Program-made: the position numbers and the translations under genes
Shown here: one piece after another, positions 30,103 through 38,055 of the stretch
Numbering within the stretch: position 1 is the first letter of the stretch
How the letters are laid out: each line of letters starts with the position of its first letter
Source: Deltaproteobacteria bacterium
GTDB lineage: Bacteria; Myxococcota_A; Polyangia; JACPQR01
Length of the DNA stretch: 64,000 nucleotides
Reading direction: 5' to 3'
Assembly: GCA_016190375.1 (NCBI GenBank)
Contig: JACPQR010000143.1
Coordinates: forward strand, 1 to 64,000
The notes under the pieces: model-generated
Seen by the model: only the letters and a program-made list of their open reading frames with translations
The model's database searches: none
What the model was told of the DNA's origin: nothing

Positions 30103-30158
30103 TGACGCCAACTTGCCCGAGGTGGTCGTTCGGAGACAAGCGAAAATTGTGAGGTGAC

Positions 30159-31358
30159 TTACGAATCGGTTCGCTGACGTGTCAGTCTTCGAGAAAAGAC
30201 GAGTGCACCCGTGAGGAGAAGAATCGACGCACCGAGAGCTGGTGCGCTCGGAACCGAGCTGCACGAGCAGCCTGCCTGGAACCCACGGACGTTCCCTGCT
30301 GGCCAGCTACCGCCGTCGCCTTTGCCGTCCGCGTCGGCGTCGGTGTCCGCGTCGGCGTCGGCGTCCGCGTCGGCGTCCGCGTCGGCGTCGGCATCGGCAT
30401 CGGCATCGGCATCCGCGTCGGCGTCGGCGTCCGCATCCGCGTCGGCGTCGGAGTCGGCATCGGCGTCCGCGTCGGCATCGGCGTCGCCATCGCCAACGGG
30501 GCCCGAACCGATCGGCCCAGTGGAGACCACGACGTTGTCGTAGAACGCCCGCTGGTCCCTGGGCGAGGTGTTCTCGGGCCCATCACCGCCGAAGTAGTTC
30601 TCGATCTCGAAGCGGCGGATCCGGAGGTCCTCGGTCTCGCGGAACCGGATGCCCTGTACGTCGCCTCGAAGCTCGCCGTCGATCCAGGCGCGGATCTGGG
30701 CGTTCCGCTGACCGGGATCGTTGAGCTGGACCAACATCTCGATCTGGTACCACCGCCCGGCCTCCAGATATGCCTGGCCGCCGACGTCCAGGTACTGGTA
30801 GTCGCCCCAGATGTCTTCCTGATCGATATGGTAGGTGTAGAAATGGAGCGCCATGTCGTTGTCGACCGCGAGGATGGTCACCATCTGGCCGTAGCCGTCC
30901 GGCACCTCGCCCGCGCCGCCGTAGGTGTCCTCGATCGAGACGCCACCCTTGATTGCGAACAGCTTGAGCTGGTTGCAGCCGCCCAGGGTGAAGCCGTCTT
31001 CGACCCTCAGGTAGAAGCGGGCGTAAGCACGGTCCAGCCCCTCGCCGGGCGCCTGATACCGAGCCCACTCGCCGTTGCCGTCGCTGTAGTGCTCGCCGCT
31101 CCTCCCCTGCAGCACCACGGACCTGCTGCCGGCGAAGACATAGTCGTCGGGATCGGCGATCGTCTCCGGGCCCGGAGCTTCACCCCAGTAGGTGGTCCAT
31201 GCGTCGCCGAAGCCGTCGCGTTCGAAGTCCTCGAAGAGGAGGACCTCGTTCGGGTCGAGTCCCTCCTCGAGGTTCTGGCTCCCCTCCCAGGCACGGGCCT
31301 CGGGCTCGAAGGTCGAAAGCACCGCGATGCCGACCACCACGACGCCGAATCTCGACAT
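30159..31358 (-). CDS. MYXO-CTERM-like surface protein with ConA-like domain and Asp-Ala linker (copy 1)
   Basis: 399 residues from ATG 31358, which has an excellent ribosome site (GGAGGTGAC). A signal peptide (FGVVVVGIAVLSTFEPEARA) is followed by the same beta-sandwich as the neighbour (VLLFEDFERDGFGDAWTTYW, CNQLKLFAIKGG, FHFYTYHIDQ in near-identical form, FYDNVVVSTGPIGSGPVG), about 60 residues of DADAD repeats, and a tail with GCSCSS, a helix (ALGASILLLTGALVFS) and RRLTRQR. The tail fits a MYXO-CTERM anchor, although its basic end is weaker. It is the first gene of the pair; a sigma-54-like promoter lies upstream. Confidence 0.83.
   Translation of the reverse strand: MSRFGVVVVGIAVLSTFEPEARAWEGSQNLEEGLDPNEVLLFEDFERDGFGDAWTTYWGEAPGPETIADPDDYVFAGSRSVVLQGRSGEHYSDGNGEWARYQAPGEGLDRAYARFYLRVEDGFTLGGCNQLKLFAIKGGVSIEDTYGGAGEVPDGYGQMVTILAVDNDMALHFYTYHIDQEDIWGDYQYLDVGGQAYLEAGRWYQIEMLVQLNDPGQRNAQIRAWIDGELRGDVQGIRFRETEDLRIRRFEIENYFGGDGPENTSPRDQRAFYDNVVVSTGPIGSGPVGDGDADADADADADSDADADADADADADADADADADADADADADADADADTDADADGKGDGGSWPAGNVRGFQAGCSCSSVPSAPALGASILLLTGALVFSRRLTRQRTDS
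30322..30495 (-). repeat. Asp-Ala coding repeat (linker)
   Basis: An almost uniform run of GAC/GCG-type codons encodes DADADAD in the spacer of the 30159-31358 protein. It is purer than the linker in the neighbouring paralogue, which suggests recent expansion or a slippage-prone array. Confidence 0.85.
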
Positions 31359-31406
31359 GTCACCTCCTGACCGTCGCGAGCGAGCTCCCAATGGGTACGA
31401 CTTGCG

Positions 31407-31423
31407 AGCAGGTGGGATGCCAA
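31407..31423 (-). promoter_or_regulatory. Candidate sigma-54 promoter
   Basis: On the minus strand the sequence reads TTGGCATCCCACCTGCT: TGGCA at -24 and TGCT at -12, with GG and GC 10 nt apart. It would place transcription about 38 nt before the ATG of the first MYXO-CTERM gene, leaving room for its strong ribosome site. Unverified. Confidence 0.4.
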
Positions 31424-31578
31424 GCCGGGACAGCGCGGCCGGTCCACCCCGCGGCGAGCGCATCCTGGCGACAGTGCAGGGGAATGTAGGTCCGCGCCCG
31501 CCCAAGGCTAATCCTGAATGATCTCGAAGAGGCGGCACCTCGACCATCCAGCTTGCCGGCGACAGTCGTCCCCGGTAC

Positions 31579-32715
31579 TCACCCCCGCGAGCGCTGCCCG
31601 GCGAAACGCTCGAACGCCCGCTGGTAGCGTTCGACCATCCGTTCCTTCGAGAAGTGCTCCGATGCGCGCTGCCGCCCCGATCTCCCCATTCGCCGCCGCC
31701 GGTCCGGGTCGTCGAGGAGGATGGTGACCGCGTCCACCAGCGAGCGGCCGTCGCCTCTAGGGATCAGGATCCCGGAGGCAGGATCCACGAGCTCGCGATT
31801 CCCCCCGACGTCTGTCGCGATGACTGGCCGCGCGCAGGCCATGGCCTGGAGGATCGAGTTCGAGAAACCCTCCGAGTGCGAGGCCTGCAGGAAGATGTCC
31901 ATCGCGGACAGCACCTCGGGCACGTCGCGCCGCGAGCCGGCGAAGATGATGCGATGGCCGGCCGCTCTGGCCATCTCTTGCCAGCGAGCCATCTCGGAGT
32001 CACGGGCCTCGTCCTTGCCGACGAAGACGAAACGCACCTCCGGGCGGGCCCTCACCAGCTCGAGGGCCGCGGGGACGATGACGTCGTAGCCCTTGATCTT
32101 TCCGAAGTTCGACAGCGTGCCGACCACCACCTCGCTCGGACCGATCCCGAGCTCGTCGCGAACGCGCGACTCGGTCTCGTGGAATCGCTCCAGATCGCAG
32201 CCGTTCGGGATCACCTCGATGCGCTCGGCTGCGAATCGCTCGGTCCGCGTGACCGAAGCGCGGACCGCTTCCGAGACGGCGATCATCCCGTGTACCAGCA
32301 GGTTTGCGGGCCGCTGCAGCAAGCGGTGCTTGGCGTGCCGGGTGAATCCGAGGTCCCTTCGACATGAGATCACTCGAGTCCCGACCGATCGAGCGGCCAC
32401 GGGCCCCAGCAGATCGGAGGAGGGGTGGTACGTGACGACCAGGTCGGGCCGTACCTTCCCGAACAGCGCCCTCAGGCGAAGCAGCGTCCGCGCACCGTCG
32501 AGCCCGAGCAAGCTCGTGATCTCGAGGGAATGCGCGGCCACGCCGAGCTTCCTGACCTCCGGCAGAAGACCAGCGAGCGTGAGCACCACGACCGTCGGCT
32601 CGATGCGTCGCCTGTCGAGGCCCGAGAGGAGGTCGATGAGGTGGTTCTCCGTTCCACCTCGCGTCTCGAGCTCGTCGATCAGCATCGCGACCAGACAGGG
32701 ACTGCTCGGGCTCAC
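31579..32715 (-). CDS. GT4-family glycosyltransferase
   Basis: 378 residues with the GT-B fold of retaining GT4 enzymes. N-terminal ELETRGGTENHLIDLLSGLD forms the acceptor-side glycine loop; IPNGCDLERFHE, VGTLSNFGKIKGYDVI and ASHSEGFSNSILQAMACARP (with the conserved E-x7-E region) mark the nucleotide-sugar domain. It probably adds a sugar to a lipid-linked polysaccharide intermediate at the inner membrane. The start is GTG 32715; ATG 32685 is possible. It is divergent from the chain-length gene. Confidence 0.9.
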   Translation of the reverse strand: MSPSSPCLVAMLIDELETRGGTENHLIDLLSGLDRRRIEPTVVVLTLAGLLPEVRKLGVAAHSLEITSLLGLDGARTLLRLRALFGKVRPDLVVTYHPSSDLLGPVAARSVGTRVISCRRDLGFTRHAKHRLLQRPANLLVHGMIAVSEAVRASVTRTERFAAERIEVIPNGCDLERFHETESRVRDELGIGPSEVVVGTLSNFGKIKGYDVIVPAALELVRARPEVRFVFVGKDEARDSEMARWQEMARAAGHRIIFAGSRRDVPEVLSAMDIFLQASHSEGFSNSILQAMACARPVIATDVGGNRELVDPASGILIPRGDGRSLVDAVTILLDDPDRRRRMGRSGRQRASEHFSKERMVERYQRAFERFAGQRSRG

Positions 32716-32772
32716 GAACGCTCGCTACCACGCCGGCAGATCCACGTAAAGCCAGAGCGTCCAGCCTCGACG

Positions 32773-32812
32773 CACGTCGATCGACGTGTCCACGAATCGC
32801 TCGGGTGGACAC
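32773..32812. promoter_or_regulatory. Two overlapping dyads in a divergent promoter region
   Basis: CACGTCGATCGACGTG (32773-32788) is a perfect 16-bp palindrome. It overlaps by 3 bp the left arm of a second perfect dyad: GTGTCCAC (32786-32793) and GTGGACAC (32805-32812) with an 11-bp spacer. They lie in the 202-bp gap between the GT4 gene and the Wzz-like gene, just upstream of a sigma-54-like promoter, and could bind an enhancer-binding protein or repressor. Confidence 0.5.
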
Positions 32813-32825
32813 GATCGGAAGGGCG

Positions 32826-32841
32826 GGGTACGTTGATTGCA
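32826..32841 (+). promoter_or_regulatory. Candidate sigma-54 promoter of the polysaccharide genes
   Basis: GGGTACGTTGATTGCA keeps GG and GC 10 nt apart (32827-28 and 32839-40), has ACG after the -24 box and a full TTGCA at -12. Transcription would begin near 32852, about 66 nt before the Wzz-like ATG. The dyads at 32773-32812 would then lie about 40-80 nt upstream of the start. Confidence 0.42.
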
Positions 32842-32917
32842 CGACTTCCCGGGGCCCCGCCGCCCCAAAGAGCTCACGATCCCGGGGTCAGGTGGCGAGC
32901 AAGGTCAAGGAGCAGCG

Positions 32918-34441
32918 ATGGATCCGACTGCGGGAATCAGAGGCGCTCTCGACACCTACACCTTCCTCGCAAAGAAGGTGCTGCGGCACTGGGTCTGGTT
33001 CGTGGTCGGTTTCGCGCTGACCTTCGGGGCCGCGGCCGCATACACGTTCACTCGCGGCGACCTGTACAAGTCGGAGACGCTGGTTCAGATCGACCGCTCC
33101 CTGCTCATCGACCCGATCGAGAACGGGGGCGGCGGCGTCGGTGACGAGCCCGACCTCAAGACGAGGATCAATCAGCTCACCGCGAGCCGGACGCGTCTTG
33201 CGCAGGTCGTGACGGAGCTGAACCTGTACGCGGGCATGCGCTCGAAGGGCAAGAGCATGAACGAGATCGTCGCCGTGATGCGCGACGAGCTGGTCGTTGA
33301 GCTTCGCGGTGAAGACGCGTTCATGCTGGCCTTCCAGAACGACGATCCCCGAACGGCGCAGGCCGTCGTCCAGAGGACGGCCGAGCTGTTCATCCGCGAC
33401 CGCCAGAATGCCCGGACGGACCGGGCGCGCACCACCGCCAGGCTCGTCGGCGAGGAGCTTCAGACGACGCTCCGCCTGCTCGGGGAGCAGGAGGACCAGC
33501 TCAGCGAGTTCAAGGAGGACCACCCCACCGAGCTCCTCGCGATCGAGCGGCGGCGCATGGGCCTTGCTCCCGTACCGGCTGGTCGCGTCGCGCCCAGCAG
33601 GGAGCCGCATCGGCCGGCTGGCCCGAGGGTGGTCCTCGTGGGCGAAGGCGCCCAGCAGCTCCAGGAGGCCCGTGCTCGCAAGTCCCAGCTAGAGGCGGAG
33701 CTCAGGACGTTGCAGCCGGCCCCCGTCTCTCCGAACTCGCCCGAGGCCGACGACATCCGCGCCCAGATCCAGCAGCTCCAGCAAGAGCGCGCCGCGCTGC
33801 GCGCGCGCTTCACCGACGACTACCCGGACGTGGTCCTGAACGCCCAGAGGATCGCGGGACTGCAGCGACGCCTCCAGCAGACGATGCGGCCCGCGCAGCA
33901 GGCGGCCGGGGCGGCCAGCTCTCGTCAGCTCGCGCTCACCCAGGAGATCGGCGATCTCGACATCGAGATCGCCCGGATCCAGCGCGGGGCGACCCGAGTA
34001 GTGCGCCCGGCTCCGGGCCAGGCGAACGAGCCCGCCAGGCAGGCGCCTGTCCCGCTGCCGCGCGCGCCCGCCGTCCCGATGACGCTGCCGGAGATAGAGG
34101 CACAGATGGGCCAGTTCACCGCCGGGGTCGAGACGTTGCGCGACCGCTACCAGGCCGCTCTCAAGCGCAAGTACGACGTCGACTTCGCGCTCAGCGTCGA
34201 GGAGCAGCAAGCGGCGGAGTCGGTTCGCGTGATCGACGCGGCCGACCTCCCGAACCGGCCGTTCTACCCGAACAGGCCCAAGCTCCTCGGAGCTGGCGCC
34301 GCCGCCGGGTTCGCCCTGGGGCTGGCGCTCGCGTTCCTCTTCGCGGTGCTCGACACCCGCATCTTCACCGAGGGGGACCTGGCGCGCTCCGTCGACATCC
34401 CGGTCCTGGTCTCGATCCCGGACTACCGCAAACAGGCCTGA
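32918..34441 (+). CDS. Wzz/BcsC-like polysaccharide chain-length (co-polymerase) protein
   Basis: 507 residues from ATG 32918 with AAGGAG upstream. A first helix lies at about 27-47 (WVWFVVGFALTFGAAAAYTF), followed by a large periplasmic part with long coiled coils (for example LQQERAALRARFTDDYPDVV) and a final helix (AAAGFALGLALAFLFAVLDT) near the C-terminus. The conserved Pro-rich end AADLPNRPFYPNRPK precedes the helix, as in polysaccharide co-polymerases. There is no tyrosine-kinase domain. The unusually Pro-rich inserts (about 225-255, 360-415) are lineage-specific. It probably sets chain length in export of the polymer started by the next gene. Confidence 0.85.
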   Translation: MDPTAGIRGALDTYTFLAKKVLRHWVWFVVGFALTFGAAAAYTFTRGDLYKSETLVQIDRSLLIDPIENGGGGVGDEPDLKTRINQLTASRTRLAQVVTELNLYAGMRSKGKSMNEIVAVMRDELVVELRGEDAFMLAFQNDDPRTAQAVVQRTAELFIRDRQNARTDRARTTARLVGEELQTTLRLLGEQEDQLSEFKEDHPTELLAIERRRMGLAPVPAGRVAPSREPHRPAGPRVVLVGEGAQQLQEARARKSQLEAELRTLQPAPVSPNSPEADDIRAQIQQLQQERAALRARFTDDYPDVVLNAQRIAGLQRRLQQTMRPAQQAAGAASSRQLALTQEIGDLDIEIARIQRGATRVVRPAPGQANEPARQAPVPLPRAPAVPMTLPEIEAQMGQFTAGVETLRDRYQAALKRKYDVDFALSVEEQQAAESVRVIDAADLPNRPFYPNRPKLLGAGAAAGFALGLALAFLFAVLDTRIFTEGDLARSVDIPVLVSIPDYRKQA

Positions 34442-34452
34442 GCGGAGGGCTC

Positions 34453-35823
34453 TTGCTCGCGATCCTACGTTCCAGGCGGGGCCTGCTCTACCTGATCGAG
34501 CTCGTCCTGATCATGGGCGTGGTCCTCGTGGCCGCGCTCGTACGGCTGGGAAGCGGGCTGATCAGCTATCGCCACCTTCCCTGGAAGGCTCTGCTCGTCG
34601 CGATCGTCACCCAGTTCGCGATGTACTACCTCGGGCTGTACGACCGAACGCTGATCGCCGCGCGCGCGGTCGTCTACCGTCGGACCGTCCTGGCCGTTGC
34701 GCTGGCGGTGGCGACGTGCCTGGGCCTGTTCTGGGCCGTCCCGCCGCTCGAGATCGGACGCGGGCTGTTCCTGCTCACCGCCTTCTCCCTGTTCATCCTG
34801 CTCCCGATCTGGCGCGTCCTCGTGGATCTCGTGATCACGACCCGGCAGCTTCACCGCAAGACGCTGATCGTCGGCGCGGGAGACCTGGCGGTCGAGCTCG
34901 GCCGGCTCGTGATGAAGAACAGGGCCATGGGCTACGACCTCGTGGGCTTCCTGGATCAGGATCGAGCCCGGCTCGGGGTCTCCATCCTCAACCCGGGCAT
35001 CGTCGGGTCGTACGACGACCTGGCGATGTGCGTGCGCAAGTACGAGATCGACAACGTGATCGTCGCCCTGCCCGATCGAAGGGGCAAGCTGCCCGTGGAG
35101 CAGCTCCTCGACTGCAAGATGGCGGGCAAGGAGGTCGTCGAGGCGGTCTCGTTCTACGAACGCCTCACGGGGCGAATCTACGTCCGCGAGCTCAAGCCCT
35201 CGCAGCTCATCTTCTCCGACGGCTTCGGCACGACCGCGACGACGAAGCGGCTCAAGCGGGTGATCGACATCGTCGGCTCCGTGATCGGGCTCCTCCTGGC
35301 CCTGCCCATCATCGCGATCACCGCGATCCTGGTACGGGTCACGTCCCGCGGCCCCGTTTTCTACCAGCAGGAGCGCGCCGGCGAGTTCGGACGCCCGTTC
35401 ACGCTCGTCAAGTTCCGCTCGATGCGCATCGACGCCGAGAAGGGCGGCGCGGTCTGGGCGAAGGAGAACGACGACCGCGTGACGCTCGTCGGGCGCTTCA
35501 TCCGCAAGTCGCGGATCGACGAGATCCCGCAGATCTGGAACGTGCTCAAGGGCGAGATGAGCCTCGTCGGACCGCGGCCCGAGCGCCCCGTGTTCATCCG
35601 GGAGCTGGAGAAGGAGATCCCCTTCTACAGCCAGCGGCTCCACGTCAAGCCCGGCCTGACCGGGTTCGCGCAGGTTCGTTACAAGTACGGCGCGACGACC
35701 GAGGACGCGCTGCAGAAGCTGCAGTACGACCTCTACTACATCAAGAATCTTTCCGTGATCCTCGATCTGCAGATCATGCTCGACACGATCAAGGTCGTGC
35801 TCTTCCGGATCGGCTCCAGATGA
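34453..35823 (+). CDS. Polyprenyl-phosphate sugar-1-phosphate transferase (WbaP/PssY type)
   Basis: 456 residues. About four N-terminal helices, a CoA-binding-like nucleotide fold (KTLIVGAGDLAVELGRLVM), then a membrane helix and the bacterial sugar transferase domain: KRVIDIVGSVIGLLLALPII, SRGPVFYQQERAGEFGRPFT, LVKFRSMRIDAE, DEIPQIWNVLKGEMSLVGPR, VKPGLTGFAQVRYKYG. It transfers a sugar phosphate to undecaprenyl phosphate, the first step of exopolysaccharide assembly. TTG start with GGAGGG before it, 12 nt after the Wzz stop; an operon with it is likely. Confidence 0.95.
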   Translation: MLAILRSRRGLLYLIELVLIMGVVLVAALVRLGSGLISYRHLPWKALLVAIVTQFAMYYLGLYDRTLIAARAVVYRRTVLAVALAVATCLGLFWAVPPLEIGRGLFLLTAFSLFILLPIWRVLVDLVITTRQLHRKTLIVGAGDLAVELGRLVMKNRAMGYDLVGFLDQDRARLGVSILNPGIVGSYDDLAMCVRKYEIDNVIVALPDRRGKLPVEQLLDCKMAGKEVVEAVSFYERLTGRIYVRELKPSQLIFSDGFGTTATTKRLKRVIDIVGSVIGLLLALPIIAITAILVRVTSRGPVFYQQERAGEFGRPFTLVKFRSMRIDAEKGGAVWAKENDDRVTLVGRFIRKSRIDEIPQIWNVLKGEMSLVGPRPERPVFIRELEKEIPFYSQRLHVKPGLTGFAQVRYKYGATTEDALQKLQYDLYYIKNLSVILDLQIMLDTIKVVLFRIGSR

Positions 35824-35842
35824 GGTAGCTTTCTGGTCTCTC

Positions 35843-36088
35843 ATGGACATCGAGGCCACGGTCCGGACCTACATCGCAGAGAACTTCGCCTACCGCGGGG
35901 GTGCGGCAGACCTGCCTGCTTCGAAGTCGCTCATCGACGCGGGCATCGTCGACTCGACCGGGGTCCTGGAGCTCGTCTCGTTCGTCGAGCAGGAGTTCGG
36001 GATCGCGGTGGGCGACACCGAGGTCGTGCCCGAGAACTTCGACTCGATCGCGAACCTGACGGCGTACATCCAACGCAAATCTGCGTAG
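35843..36088 (+). CDS. Acyl carrier protein
   Basis: 81 residues with the four-helix carrier fold: SLIDAGIVDSTGVLELVSFV contains the phosphopantetheine Ser in DST(G), and FGIAVGDTEVVPENFDSIAN matches helix III. It is not the main fatty-acid ACP, since it has DSTG rather than DSL and a different context. It starts 20 bp after the sugar transferase. Carrier proteins of this kind occur in exopolysaccharide/exosortase loci and in non-ribosomal or acyl-transfer pathways; here it may donate an acyl or amino-acyl group to the polymer (inference). Confidence 0.92.
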   Translation: MDIEATVRTYIAENFAYRGGAADLPASKSLIDAGIVDSTGVLELVSFVEQEFGIAVGDTEVVPENFDSIANLTAYIQRKSA

Positions 36089-36120
36089 GCCCTCCCGCCG
36101 CCAGACTGCCGCACGAGGGA

Positions 36121-38055
36121 ATGGAAAAGGAAGGCGGGAAGGCTGAGAGCCCCTCGAGGGCAGCGGGCAGGACCTCCTCGAAGGTGGCTCTCCTGGTGCT
36201 CGCTGCGGGCGGGGTCGGGCTCTTCGTGTGGTCGCGCCAGATGGACGAGGCGTGCGTCGGCGGCCCTGGTGGGCTCGACGTGTGCGTCGTGAGCGACATG
36301 GCGAAGCTGCCGAATCATGGGCCGGTGCCCGCCGAGCCGTGGCTCTTCGATCCTCGATCTCGCCGGCCGGCGATCACGCTCGAGGCTGCCCGGGACGAGA
36401 CGGTCGCCTTCCAGGTCGTCCTTCGCGGCGAATCGCGGGTGATGGTGCGGCTCGAGGTGTCCGACCTTCGCGGTCCGGACGTCATCCGCGCGTCGGCGGA
36501 CGCCCGGCGGTTCCTGGCGCACTACGTCCGGGTGGACCCGGGCGGCTTCGAATGGGGACCTCCCAGTCGGGTCCTTCCGTGGCCCGAGCACTACCCCGAT
36601 GCCCTCGTGCCGTTCGAGCCCACGTGCGGGCTGGAGGCCGACGTGCCGGACCGCCCGATCGATTCCTTCCGCGTCCCGCCCGCTCGCGGCTCGAACCAGG
36701 CGGTGTGGGTCGATGTTCACGTGCCGCGTGAGAAGGCAGCGGGCACCTACCGGGGTCGCGTGGCGGTCCGGGCACGAGGCGGGCAACTGGAGATCCCTGT
36801 TTCGCTCCGGGTGCACGAGGCCACGCTACCGGCGCGCCCGACGCTCGAGGCGGTCGCGGAGGTCTACCATCCCTACGAGGGCGAAGGCCTCGGCAGCGAC
36901 ATGCGCTCGCCGGCCTGGCAGCGGATGGCCCGCTGCGTCCAGCGCCTCGCTCACCAGCATCGTGCCGTGTTCATCGAGCGGTCGAGCGAGGCCATCGGCC
37001 CGGACCCGACCGCGTGGGCGGCGTACGATCTCGCCTTCGGCGCGGCGCTCGACGGGTCGCTGTTCACCCGCGAAGGAGGGTACGTCGGTCCCGGCGCGTC
37101 CGAGCCGGTCGCCGTGTGGCGCACGCCCTGGCCACAGCCGTACGACGGGGCGCTCGAACGGCCGCTCATCGACGACGAGGTCCGGCGTTACGAGCAATAC
37201 GCCCGCGAGTGGGACGAGCACGCTTCGGAACGCGGCTGGTCGCGGACGGCGTTCTTCGCCTACGTCTTCGACGAGATCGACGGACCGCAGGACTCCGTCG
37301 GGGAAGGCGGCGAGGCCAGGCAGCCCTCGCGCGAATACCTCGCGATGGCCCACGAGCAGATCCGCCGCGTACAGGCGGCCCTCGACGCCGGGGCGCGCCA
37401 CGCGCGGATCGATCTCTTGTGGACCGGGCACACCGATCCGGGAAGCTGGCGGCAGCGACCTGGGCTGGACCTCGTCGGGACAATCAGGCGGTGGGCGCCG
37501 AGCGGGGAGGCAGCCTCGCCGTCTTTCCTGTCGGAACGGGTCCGGTCCGGCGAGAAGGCGTGGTTCTATCATGCGGGTCACCCGCACCTCGGCGTCCATT
37601 CGATCAACGCGTCGGGGATCGAGCTCAGAGCCTGGGGCGCGATCGCGGTTCGCTACGGCCTGGGTGGGCACCTCGTGTGGGCGGCGAACTTCTCCGATCC
37701 GCGGCGGCCCTACGATCATCCGTCCTATAGAAGGGACGACGATCGCTTCGGGAACGGCACCCTGTTCTACCCGGGCGCGAGGCTCGCGACGATCGGCTTG
37801 CCCGCGCGCGCGGAGCCCGTGCCCTCCATGCGCCTGAAGGCGTGGCGGTCGGGGCTGCAGGACGCCGATCTGGTCGCCCTGGCGCGAGCGGCGGGACACG
37901 GCGCGGAGGCGAAGCGGCTGCTCGACGCGCTCGTTCCCCGCGCGCTCGCCGACGCGCGGGGGCCGGCGGCCTGGCCCGACGACACCGGTGCCTGGCACCA
38001 GTTCCACCGGCGGCTGCTGGAGCTGGCGGGTTCGGAGTATGCTCCCGGGCCATGA
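36121..38055 (+). CDS. Membrane-anchored DUF4091 glycosidase-like protein
   Basis: 644 residues. A short N-terminal cytoplasmic tail, one helix (VALLVLAAGGVGLFVW, about 22-37), then a beta-sandwich part (ETVAFQVVLRGES, VDVHVPREKAAGTYRGRVAV) and a TIM-barrel-like part with DUF4091 at the end (GIELRAWGAIAVRYGLGGHL, RMKAWRSGLQDADLVALARA). TAFFAYVFDEIDGPQ carries an acidic pair typical of a glycosidase active site. Function is not established; the context suggests trimming or hydrolysis of an extracellular polysaccharide. The stop overlaps the next ATG as ATGA. Confidence 0.82.
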   Translation: MEKEGGKAESPSRAAGRTSSKVALLVLAAGGVGLFVWSRQMDEACVGGPGGLDVCVVSDMAKLPNHGPVPAEPWLFDPRSRRPAITLEAARDETVAFQVVLRGESRVMVRLEVSDLRGPDVIRASADARRFLAHYVRVDPGGFEWGPPSRVLPWPEHYPDALVPFEPTCGLEADVPDRPIDSFRVPPARGSNQAVWVDVHVPREKAAGTYRGRVAVRARGGQLEIPVSLRVHEATLPARPTLEAVAEVYHPYEGEGLGSDMRSPAWQRMARCVQRLAHQHRAVFIERSSEAIGPDPTAWAAYDLAFGAALDGSLFTREGGYVGPGASEPVAVWRTPWPQPYDGALERPLIDDEVRRYEQYAREWDEHASERGWSRTAFFAYVFDEIDGPQDSVGEGGEARQPSREYLAMAHEQIRRVQAALDAGARHARIDLLWTGHTDPGSWRQRPGLDLVGTIRRWAPSGEAASPSFLSERVRSGEKAWFYHAGHPHLGVHSINASGIELRAWGAIAVRYGLGGHLVWAANFSDPRRPYDHPSYRRDDDRFGNGTLFYPGARLATIGLPARAEPVPSMRLKAWRSGLQDADLVALARAAGHGAEAKRLLDALVPRALADARGPAAWPDDTGAWHQFHRRLLELAGSEYAPGP

